Shown here: positions 43,696 through 51,027 of the stretch, piece after piece
Layout: every line of letters begins with the position of its first letter
Position numbering within the stretch: position 1 is the first letter of the stretch
Source: Pontiellaceae bacterium B1224
GTDB lineage: Bacteria > Verrucomicrobiota > Kiritimatiellia > Kiritimatiellales > Pontiellaceae
DNA length: 64,000 nt
NCBI GenBank assembly: GCA_029432815.1
Contig: JAROBA010000015.1
Location: forward strand, 54,782 to 118,781
Direction of reading: 5' to 3'
Translations under genes and position numbers: made by a program
Notes under the pieces: generated by a model
Told to the model about the DNA's origin: nothing
Databases searched by the model: none
Seen by the model: only the letters and a program-made list of their open reading frames with translations

Positions 43696-45063
43696 ATGCA
43701 TTTAAAAAAAATATGGGGCTTGGTGCTGTTGGGGGCGGTTGCCTGTTGCGGCGAACTATACGCTGCGGAAAAGCCGAACTTTATCATCATTCTGACGGAT
43801 GATCAGGGGTATCAGGATCTCGGGTGCTACGGGTCGCCGAATATCCGAACCCCTAACATTGACCGGATGGCGGCAGAGGGCATGCGCTTTACCAGTTTTT
43901 ACGCCCAGACCGTCTGCGGGCCGTCCCGTTCGTCTCTGCTGACAGGGTGTTATCCGATGCGCATCGAACGGGCCGAACATGATGACGGGCGTATGGTGCA
44001 CCCGGCGATGTCGTTGAACGAAATCACCCTGGCTGAGATCCTTAAGGAGCAGGGATACAAAACCGGCATGGCCGGGAAATGGGATGTATCCGGCAGAGGA
44101 ACGTTAACGTTCCGCGTTGCGTTCGGCCCGCACAACCAGGGCTTCGACCACACGCTGTGGGGACAGAACAGTAAATGCCAACCGCTGTATGATAAGGCGA
44201 AGGTATCGCTGAAGAACGCCAACAAGCCATCGCCGACCGAGCTTTTCACAAACAAGGCGATAGAGTTCATCGAGGAACATAAGGACGAACCGTTTTTCTT
44301 CTACCTTGCGCATCCCATGCCGCACACGCCCTTGAAGACGACGCCGCAGTTTAAAGGGAAATCGAAAGCCGGACTGTATGGTGACGTTATTGAGGAGCTC
44401 GACTTCCACACCGGCCGCCTGTTGGACAAAGTGAAGGAACTCGGTCTGGATGACAGCACCTATATTATCTATACCAGTGACAACGGCCCCTGGTGGATCA
44501 GGAAAGATCACGCCGGGCACTGCGAGCCGCTGCGCAGTGCCAAAACCAGCACCTATGACGGTGGACTGCGCGTCCCGTTCATCATCCGTGCGCCCGGAAA
44601 GGTTCCCGCCGGAACCGTTTCGGATCTCGTCTGCGCCAACATTGATCTGTTTCCAACCATTGGAAAACTGGCCGGAGCAGACGTTCCGGATGACCGCGTG
44701 ATCGACGGGCTGGATATTTCCGGGATTATTCACGGCACACAGACGACGCTGGATCGTCCGTTTTTCTTTTACCAGCATGAGGCCCTGCGGGCCGTGCGCC
44801 GTGGTGAGTGGAAGCTCCATCTGCCGCATTCCGATTTGGATCGCACCAAGGAGGGGGAGCAATGGCAAGCCCACGTGCCCCCCGAAGACCGCCCCTATAT
44901 TGAAGAACTCACGCTCTACAACCTCAACACTGATATTGGAGAAACCACGAATGTGGCTGCGCAATATCCGGAAGTGGTTGCGGAGCTGTTGAAAGATCTC
45001 GACTTTGCCAAAGAGGATATCGGTTATCACGCTGTGGTTGGGAAGAACTCCCGAAGACAATAA
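43696..45063 (+). CDS. S1-family sulfatase D with GKWD in place of GKWH (copy 1, standalone)
   Basis: ATG 43696 has AGGA 6 nt upstream and is followed by MHLKKIWGLVLLGAVACC, a signal peptide possibly ending at a lipobox-like Cys. The 455-residue protein has FIIILTDDQGYQDLG, Cys74 in CGPSR, AGKWDVSGRG (His to Asp), AHPMPHTPL and TSDNGPWWI. DLDRTKEGEQW and PYIEELTLYNLNTDIGETTNVA match the sulfatase half of the fused protein at 51028. It is gene D of the first cassette. LFPTIGKLAG is encoded over an exact palindrome copy at 44651. Confidence 0.94.
   Translation: MHLKKIWGLVLLGAVACCGELYAAEKPNFIIILTDDQGYQDLGCYGSPNIRTPNIDRMAAEGMRFTSFYAQTVCGPSRSSLLTGCYPMRIERAEHDDGRMVHPAMSLNEITLAEILKEQGYKTGMAGKWDVSGRGTLTFRVAFGPHNQGFDHTLWGQNSKCQPLYDKAKVSLKNANKPSPTELFTNKAIEFIEEHKDEPFFFYLAHPMPHTPLKTTPQFKGKSKAGLYGDVIEELDFHTGRLLDKVKELGLDDSTYIIYTSDNGPWWIRKDHAGHCEPLRSAKTSTYDGGLRVPFIIRAPGKVPAGTVSDLVCANIDLFPTIGKLAGADVPDDRVIDGLDISGIIHGTQTTLDRPFFFYQHEALRAVRRGEWKLHLPHSDLDRTKEGEQWQAHVPPEDRPYIEELTLYNLNTDIGETTNVAAQYPEVVAELLKDLDFAKEDIGYHAVVGKNSRRQ
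44651..44665 (+). repeat. 15-bp dispersed palindrome, exact copy in coding DNA
   Basis: TTCCAACCATTGGAA encodes PTIGK in sulfatase D. The fused paralogue at 51028 encodes PTIAR here (53642 region) and lacks the palindrome, so the palindrome is not required by the protein fold. Confidence 0.8.
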
Positions 45064-45075
45064 GAAGAAGGACAC

Positions 45076-46470
45076 ATGATGAAAAAAATGAAATTAATAC
45101 TCCTTACCCTCCTGTTCTCGGCGTCTCTTTCATTCGCCGCAGGTAGACCCAATTTTATTCTCATCTTTACGGACGATCAGGGCTATGCGGACCTGAGCTG
45201 TTTTGGCGGCGACCATGTGCTGACGCCGAACATTGACCGGATGGCGGAGGAGGGCGCGCGGTTGACGAGCTTTTATGTGGCGGCGCCGCTCTGCACACCG
45301 TCGCGAGCGGCGATGATGACCGGCTGCTATCCGGCGCGGATTGACATGGATGTGCCGTCGTCGATCACGGTAGAGGAAGTCAGTGAAAAACCGTTTCCCG
45401 TCTGTCTGGCCGGCGATGGGCGGGGCCTGAATCCGAAGGAGTTGACGATTGCGGAAGTGGCGCAGTCGGCCGGATACAAAACGGGCATGTTCGGCAAATG
45501 GCATCTGGGCGATCAGCCGGAATTCCTGCCGACCCGCCAGGGCTTTGAGGAGTTTTTCGGGATTCCGTACAGCCATGATATTTCGCCGAAGCATCCGAGA
45601 AATAAGATTTTCGAGTTTCCGCCGCTGCCGCTGCTGGAAGGGGAATACGTGGTGGAGATGAATCCGGATTCGGACTATTTGACCCGGCGCTTTACCGAGC
45701 GGGCGGTCGATTTTATCCAGCGGCATAAAGATGAACCGTTTTTCCTGTATGTGGCGCATGCTTTGCCGCATGGGCCTCTGGTGGCGTCGCCGGAGATGAA
45801 AAAGGAATATGAACGGAAGCGGACCGAAACGGGGCAGGGAAAGAAAGGCGTCTTTTCAGCGGCGATCTATGAGATCGATTGGTCGGTCGGCGAAATTCTG
45901 AAGACGCTGAAGGAGCAGGGCATCGACGAAAATACGATAGTGCTCTTCACCAGCGACAACGGCCCGGCAAAGGGCTCGGCCAAACCCTTGAGCGGGAAAA
46001 AGGGTAAAACCCTCGAGGGGGGGCAGCGCGTACCCACTGTAATTCGCTGGCCGGAGAGAATTCCGGCGGGGGACAACAACAAGATGCTGACGGCGATGGA
46101 TGTGCTGCCGACTTTTGCAAAGCTGGCCGGCGGCACGCTGCCGGATGATCTCGTGATTGATGGTAAAGACATGATGCCGACGCTGGTGGATGGTGCGGAG
46201 AGCCCGCATGAATATTTTTTCTATGCCCACTGGGGTGTGCTGGAAGGGGTGCGCTGGAAGTCCTGGAAGCTGCGCATCGTCGATGGCAAAGAGGCCCTCT
46301 ACAATCTCGATGAGGATATTTCCGAGAAGAAAAACGTCGCCGCGAACCACCCTGAAATTGTTCAGCAGCTTAAGGCGGCGATGGAAGGTTTTGAAAAAGA
46401 GATGCGGGCAAACGTCCGTCCGGCGGGTGTTGTGGATCATCCCGTCCCGCTTTCGATGACGGCTGAATAA
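45076..46470 (+). CDS. S1-family sulfatase
   Basis: A 464-residue secreted sulfatase with GAAGGA upstream of ATGATG (start 45076 or 45079). The motifs are LIFTDDQGYADLSCFG, Cys73 in CTPSR, FGKWHLGDQPEFLPTRQG, AHALPHGP and TSDNGPAKGS. It is the paralogue of the sulfatase at 16050, sharing the GFEEFFGIPYSHDI segment and the NVRPAGVVDHPVPL type of tail. These enzymes resemble arylsulfatase A/GALNS. It starts 12 bp after sulfatase D and is probably co-transcribed with it. Confidence 0.94.
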   Translation: MMKKMKLILLTLLFSASLSFAAGRPNFILIFTDDQGYADLSCFGGDHVLTPNIDRMAEEGARLTSFYVAAPLCTPSRAAMMTGCYPARIDMDVPSSITVEEVSEKPFPVCLAGDGRGLNPKELTIAEVAQSAGYKTGMFGKWHLGDQPEFLPTRQGFEEFFGIPYSHDISPKHPRNKIFEFPPLPLLEGEYVVEMNPDSDYLTRRFTERAVDFIQRHKDEPFFLYVAHALPHGPLVASPEMKKEYERKRTETGQGKKGVFSAAIYEIDWSVGEILKTLKEQGIDENTIVLFTSDNGPAKGSAKPLSGKKGKTLEGGQRVPTVIRWPERIPAGDNNKMLTAMDVLPTFAKLAGGTLPDDLVIDGKDMMPTLVDGAESPHEYFFYAHWGVLEGVRWKSWKLRIVDGKEALYNLDEDISEKKNVAANHPEIVQQLKAAMEGFEKEMRANVRPAGVVDHPVPLSMTAE

Positions 46471-46475
46471 TGGTT

Positions 46476-46490
46476 TTCCAATGACTGAAA
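46476..46490 (+). repeat. Degenerate 15-bp palindrome directly before a ribosome binding site
   Basis: TTCCAATGACTGAAA keeps the left half-site exactly with three mismatches on the right. It lies between the stop at 46470 and the AGGAGAA ribosome binding site of the next gene. Confidence 0.4.
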
Positions 46491-46503
46491 AGCAGGAGAA
46501 ATT

Positions 46504-47937
46504 ATGCGTGTAATAAAACTGTTAGGGTTGGCTCTGCTGGGGGCTGTTTCATGTTTCGCGGTTCCGCAGGATCCGCCGAACATCATCGTCTTTCTGACGG
46601 ATGATCAGGGCTATAACGATGTGGGCTGTTTCGGTTCGCCGAATATTAAAACGCCTCATTTCGACCAAATAGCAGCGGAAGGGATGCGGTTCACTGATGC
46701 CTATGTCGGCTCGCCGGTCTGCGGTCCGAGCCGCTCCGCGCTGATGACCGGCAGCTATCCGATCCGCATCGGCGAACCGGGCAATAAGAAAAACCTGCAC
46801 ACGGTTCCGCACACGAAGGAGCTGATGATTCCGGAGGTGCTGAAACAGGCCGGGTATGCGACGGCCATTCTCGGCAAATGGCATGCCGGCGATTTCAAGA
46901 AGAAGGGCGATCCAAATAGCCAGGGCTTTGACTATTTTTTCGGCACGCCCAAATACAACGGCGTTACAAAGCTCCTCGAACAAAATAAGATTCGTGCGCC
47001 GTTGATGCGCAACCGCGAGGTATTCATAGAGGCCATTGAGCAGGAGGAAATGGACCAACTGACGACCTGGTATACGGAAGAGGCGATTCAGTTTATTACG
47101 CAGAACAAAGATCAGCCGTTCTTTCTCTATCTGGCGCATAACATGCCGCATGTCCCGCTGGGCGTGTCCGATAAATTTCGCGGCAAGTCGGAAGGCGGAT
47201 TCTATGGCGACGTGATTGAGGAGTTGGACTGGAGCATGGGCGAGATCCTGAAAACCCTCAAAGAACTGAAGCTGGATGAAAATACGCTGATGGTTTTTGT
47301 GTCGGATAACGGGCCGTGGATTGAAGATGTCATCGGTGACCATGCCGGACATGCCGATCCGTTGCGCGGAGCTAAAATGAAATCGTGGGAGGGCGGTCCG
47401 CGCGTACCGTGCATCATGCGCTGGCCCGGACAGATTCCTGCCGGTGAAACATCGGATGCCATTATTACGACGATGGATTTAATGCCCACCTTTGCCGGGC
47501 TGGCGGGGCAGTCGCTGCCGGCGGATCTGACGATTGACGGAAAAGACATTCGTCCGCTCATCACTGGAGCAACCGAGCAATCGCCGCACGAGGTTTACTA
47601 TTATTATTGCTATACCGACCTTCAGGCAGTTCGGGATGCCCGTTGGAAGCTGGTGCTGCCACGAACTGAAAAGCCCGAGTGGATGAACTGGTGGGCACGT
47701 ATGATCGATGAGGTGAAGACGATCGAACTTTATGACTTGGAATCGGATATGGGCGAAACGGTCAATGTGGCCGAACAGCATCCGGAGGTGGTCGCGCGGC
47801 TCATGAAAGAAATCGAGTGGGCCCGCGCCGAGCTCGGCGATGCCGGAACCATAGGCTCCGGTGCACGCTTCTTCGATAAAGGTAAAAAACGTCCGGGCAT
47901 TGGAAAGTTTAAACAGTGGGAAGCGGGTCAGAAGTAG
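46504..47937 (+). CDS. S1-family sulfatase, last gene of the long run
   Basis: A 477-residue secreted sulfatase with AGGAGAA upstream and a signal peptide ([19 protein letters not shown]). [13 protein letters not shown], Cys73 in [23 protein letters not shown] and VSDNGPW are present; Leu of GKWHLG is Ala. No close paralogue is seen in the window. It ends the 21-gene plus-strand run and is convergent with the response regulator, with only 31 bp between the stop codons and no clear terminator, so antisense transcription into either gene is possible. Confidence 0.94.
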   Translation: MRVIKLLGLALLGAVSCFAVPQDPPNIIVFLTDDQGYNDVGCFGSPNIKTPHFDQIAAEGMRFTDAYVGSPVCGPSRSALMTGSYPIRIGEPGNKKNLHTVPHTKELMIPEVLKQAGYATAILGKWHAGDFKKKGDPNSQGFDYFFGTPKYNGVTKLLEQNKIRAPLMRNREVFIEAIEQEEMDQLTTWYTEEAIQFITQNKDQPFFLYLAHNMPHVPLGVSDKFRGKSEGGFYGDVIEELDWSMGEILKTLKELKLDENTLMVFVSDNGPWIEDVIGDHAGHADPLRGAKMKSWEGGPRVPCIMRWPGQIPAGETSDAIITTMDLMPTFAGLAGQSLPADLTIDGKDIRPLITGATEQSPHEVYYYYCYTDLQAVRDARWKLVLPRTEKPEWMNWWARMIDEVKTIELYDLESDMGETVNVAEQHPEVVARLMKEIEWARAELGDAGTIGSGARFFDKGKKRPGIGKFKQWEAGQK

Positions 47938-47968
47938 AAATGAAGCAGGAGTTTGGAGCGGGTATATC

Positions 47969-48631
47969 CTATTCCTTCGGGAAGAGACCGGTCTTGTAGG
48001 CTTTGGAGATGGCGGCCGGGGCGTTCTGGACGTTGAGCTTTTCGTAGATGTGGCGGATGTGGGTCTCGACCGTTTTGGTGCTGATGTTGAGTTCGTCGGC
48101 GATTTCTTTCTGCATCTTCCCGTCTGCAATACAGGTCAGGATTTCCAGTTGCCGGGGTGAGAGCAACTCTTGGTTCGCGATGGGGCCCGGATTCTTTTTG
48201 TGGTGGTTAATAAGGAATTTGGCCATGGCTGGGTCGAGTGACGCGCCGCCGTTCATCACCATCCGGATGCCTTCCGTAAGTTGATCCAAGGTCGATTCTT
48301 TGAGGAGGTAGCCGGATGCTCCGGAATGGATCGCCGTCAGCACATCCTCTTCCCGGTCTGATTGGGTCAGGATAATGATTTCTGCATTCGGAACGGTTTT
48401 TCTGAACCAGGGAATGGCTTCCAGCCCCGGCGTTCCGGGAAGGTTTAGATCGAGAAGGATCAGGTCGGGCACGTTTCTAGTCGATCGATCCTGCAGACTG
48501 CGCAGGGCGAAGTCGGCCGTGCCGAACTGGCTTTGGAGCTCGATGTCCGGTTCGTCGCTCAGGGTGAAGGCGACCACGTCGCGGAATTCCGGGTTGTCTT
48601 CAACGAGCATGATTTTGATTATTTTATTCAT
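47969..48631 (-). CDS. NarL/FixJ-type response regulator with LuxR HTH
   Basis: The 220-residue protein has a receiver domain with acidic pocket E11/D12, phosphoacceptor Asp61 in LILLDLNLPG, Thr/Ser in LTQSD and Lys in YLLKEST. A LuxR-type helix-turn-helix occupies about 157-212 (LSPRQLEIL, KEIADELNISTKTVETHI). It is thus a phosphorylation-controlled DNA-binding regulator. The start overlaps the histidine kinase stop by 4 bp, and the two form a cognate pair. Being the only regulators among the sulfatase genes, they probably control the cluster. Candidate binding sites are the 20-bp element at 3216/10887/13597 and the dyads at 50840/63319; this is inference. Confidence 0.93.
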   Translation of the reverse strand: MNKIIKIMLVEDNPEFRDVVAFTLSDEPDIELQSQFGTADFALRSLQDRSTRNVPDLILLDLNLPGTPGLEAIPWFRKTVPNAEIIILTQSDREEDVLTAIHSGASGYLLKESTLDQLTEGIRMVMNGGASLDPAMAKFLINHHKKNPGPIANQELLSPRQLEILTCIADGKMQKEIADELNISTKTVETHIRHIYEKLNVQNAPAAISKAYKTGLFPKE

Positions 48632-50607
48632 TTTCCGAATCCAAATATCTTTGTTTTGAGTTTTAGGGTGATGCAGCTTCCGCCCTCTGGCGGGTTTTGT
48701 ATACCAAGCCTGGCATGCAGCAGGTGTGCCCGGCGTTTCAGGGAGTGGGGGATATCAAGCACGCCTTGCCCGTTGTCCGTAATGATGAGGTGGATTTGCT
48801 TTGGGGAACCGATCAAATGGGTGGTGATGCGCGAGGCGTGCGAATGGCGGACAATATTAGTTAGGCACTCTTTGTAGAAAAGAAAAAGGTCAATGCGTTT
48901 ACGCGGTGGGAGCTGGTGAATAAATTCTTCGCCCTCAAAGGTGATGTCGTGTTCGGCATCGGCAAGCAGGCGCTCGGAGGAGCGCTTCATTTCCTCGATC
49001 AGGTCGGCGCACAGATCTTTTGCTTCAAGCAGGTTGGCGCAATGGCGCGCGGCTTTGCCGCTGCGTTCGGTGAGTTGCCGGATCCGATCAAGAATGCTGA
49101 TCAGGGTGTCGCGCGCATCGACTTTTTTTTGGGCCATGTCGCCCAGCAGTCCGATGGCATGCAGGTTGGCGCCGAGTTCGTCATGAAGGTTGGCGGCGAT
49201 GCGCTCGCGGATGTTAAACACGGTGCGCATGCGGAGTATCCAGTCAATCAGTATGGTGACGACGATACCGACGGCCAGCATGCCGGTCAGCCAGGCCATG
49301 CGGCGGAGGTTGATCTGCTGGCGTTCGTATCGCCGCTCCAACTCTGTTATGAGCAGGGGCCGCTCCCGTTCCAGGTCATGACGGCGGGCCAGCTGCTCCA
49401 TCCATTCGCGGATGGGAAGAATCTCTCCATAGTGATTACTCCCGTCCGTGATGGAATTGCGTTGCTGGAGGTCAGCCTTTTGGCGGGGGAAGATCGGCTG
49501 TATTCCTTGTGCTACGTTACGTCCATTGGAAATGATCTCCAGTTCGGCCAGGCCAAAGTTCCTTCTTTTACCCGGCGGCATATAGGGCGTTTGGTAGGGG
49601 TCGGGTACGGAAAGGCGGATATGACGGCAGCGGGTTTCGGGTACATGGCGGATCAGGATGGCTCCGGAGTCATAGATGGATTCGCGCCGATAATCCAGCA
49701 ACGGAACGGCATCGGAAAAGTCGGGCCGGTTGGCGCCTACAATGACGAGGTGGTAAGGGACCCCGAAATCACTGTTGCCGAGCTGGGGAATATATTCGCT
49801 CATATCAGCACTGTGGATGCGAATTTCATCAATGGGGTACGTGTTCTCGAGGTCGAGTGTAAAAGAATACGTTTGGTTCTCCGGGAAGAAGGCCAGATGT
49901 GGATTACTGTCGGTTCCGCTGGATGCATCCATTAGGAAAGGAGTGAATCCGTCGGTCAGGGTGTCCTTATTAACCGCCTCGATACCCCAGCCTCCGACTT
50001 CGGAAGAAACGTGTACCGGTTGGTTCAGCGCAATATTGCGATCACCGCTGAAAACCATAACCTCCGAAAGACAGAATATATAATTTCCCTGCCGGGCATC
50101 TGACATGAGTCGGGTGGCTTTGATGCGAATCCATGATGCCGTTTTGTTGGGAACGGGAATCACCAAGGGGGCGGTGCGCGGTAGAAGATAATCTTCGGAC
50201 TCAAACCGGGCAATCACCTCGATTTCGGATCTGTCTTTGGTTCCGATAATGACTTCAAAAACCTCGGGGAATCCGTCTGCCTGAATCCCTTTTTGCGCAT
50301 CATTCCAGAGCAGCGGAACCAATACGATTTGGTCTATGGTCGTGTTTTCGGGGAGAGCGATTTCCACCCATTCTCGACGGTCGCGGCTCCCCCTCCTCGT
50401 TGAAATCCATCCGATGGTGCCAGTGCCGCTCCGTGGTGTAAAGCGAGCGAGCCCGGCGAGCTCCGCATCGATTTCGGCTAGGCGGGTTTTGAGTTGAGCA
50501 GTGGTGTATTCGCCGCTATCAAGCTCGTTTGTGGTGGCCCATGTTATGCCGTTTAGGCTTATGGCCAGTGTCAGGATCGCGATCAGGAAACTCGGGAGTC
50601 GGTGCAT
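48628..50607 (-). CDS. Histidine kinase (HisKA_3/HATPase) with discoidin-like extracytoplasmic sensor region
   Basis: A 659-residue kinase with a signal peptide (MHRLPSFLIAILTLAISL...), a large extracytoplasmic region (about 25-430), one transmembrane helix (about 437-458) and a cytoplasmic kinase core. His475 in RIAANLHDELG is the predicted phosphorylation site of a HisKA_3 domain. Asn584 (ECLTNIVRHSHA) and Asp611 (DNGQG) mark the ATP-binding domain. The sensor region contains two segments like discoidin/F5-8 type C domains (EWVEIALPENTTIDQIVL...WIRIKATR; IALNQPVHVSS...YPIDEIRIHSAD...CRHIRLSVPDP), a fold that often binds sugars. Sensing an oligosaccharide outside the membrane is a reasonable inference. 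It is divergent from the modular sulfatase at 51028. Confidence 0.9.
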   Translation of the reverse strand: MHRLPSFLIAILTLAISLNGITWATTNELDSGEYTTAQLKTRLAEIDAELAGLARFTPRSGTGTIGWISTRRGSRDRREWVEIALPENTTIDQIVLVPLLWNDAQKGIQADGFPEVFEVIIGTKDRSEIEVIARFESEDYLLPRTAPLVIPVPNKTASWIRIKATRLMSDARQGNYIFCLSEVMVFSGDRNIALNQPVHVSSEVGGWGIEAVNKDTLTDGFTPFLMDASSGTDSNPHLAFFPENQTYSFTLDLENTYPIDEIRIHSADMSEYIPQLGNSDFGVPYHLVIVGANRPDFSDAVPLLDYRRESIYDSGAILIRHVPETRCRHIRLSVPDPYQTPYMPPGKRRNFGLAELEIISNGRNVAQGIQPIFPRQKADLQQRNSITDGSNHYGEILPIREWMEQLARRHDLERERPLLITELERRYERQQINLRRMAWLTGMLAVGIVVTILIDWILRMRTVFNIRERIAANLHDELGANLHAIGLLGDMAQKKVDARDTLISILDRIRQLTERSGKAARHCANLLEAKDLCADLIEEMKRSSERLLADAEHDITFEGEEFIHQLPPRKRIDLFLFYKECLTNIVRHSHASRITTHLIGSPKQIHLIITDNGQGVLDIPHSLKRRAHLLHARLGIQNPPEGGSCITLKLKTKIFGFGK

Positions 50608-50706
50608 GGTGCTCTTGTATCAGAATAAGATCCTCCTTGTCATGGTAATGTTAAGTCGGATTCTCCTGCCGTCCTTCAAGCTGAAAACTCTACCGGAACG
50701 GCATCA

Positions 50707-50839
50707 GCCTGAATCATTAGCGACTTGAGCCACCTCATAGCGGCGGATCTACTTGCAGCAAGTAAATCCAGCGCTACGAGCTGGATTCAATGATTCACCG
50801 AATGGGTGATGCTTCCCCGGAGTCGCTAATGATCCAGGC
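50707..50839 (+). repeat. Composite element with 19-bp inverted ends and internal palindromes
   Basis: The ends 50707-50725 and 50821-50839 are inverted copies with one mismatch (core ATCATTAGCGACT). Between them lie ACTTG-CAG-CAAGT (50751-50763), AATCCAGC-GCTGGATT (50765-50787) and TCACC-GGTGA (50795-50809). With a length of 133 bp and no coding capacity it looks like a non-autonomous mobile element or a multi-hairpin structure. It is organised like the mosaic at 13425. Confidence 0.7.
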
Positions 50840-50894
50840 ATCAGGGAAACACCTGATAGGCGAATTTCCTCAATAAGGATACATTACTTATGTG
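50840..50894 (+). promoter_or_regulatory. Dyad ATCAGG-gaaaca-CCTGAT with -10-like box (copy 1)
   Basis: ATCAGG (50840-50845) and CCTGAT (50852-50857) are perfect inverted repeats; CTTATGTG follows about 30 bp on. The same dyad, spacing and flanking bases recur at 63319, also ahead of an IDFG-module gene. It is probably an operator and promoter pair. Confidence 0.6.
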
Positions 50895-51027
50895 TGTCGA
50901 AAAGCAGTGGCACTTCTGATGGGCCTGTAAACTGAAGAACCCTGGGGAAATATTGCCGGGGCGGGGTCGGCTCATGCGGTGGAGGTCATCAATTCCCGAA
51001 GATAGCAATAAGAGGAAGTAATTCATT

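Larger units (their letters stand above)
50608..51027 (+). other. Divergent intergenic region of 420 bp with composite inverted repeat and promoter
   Basis: This separates the histidine kinase (minus) from the modular sulfatase (plus). No gene is seen. It contains the 50707-50839 inverted repeat, the ATCAGG-CCTGAT dyad with a -10-like box, and an AGAGGAAG ribosome binding site before 51028. It should carry both promoters and is a natural place for autoregulation by the two-component system. Confidence 0.7.

Noticed and set aside
48916..49935. Plus-strand open frame of 339 codons
   Set aside because: Antisense to the kinase core. The minus strand shows the HisKA_3 and ATP-binding motifs in order.
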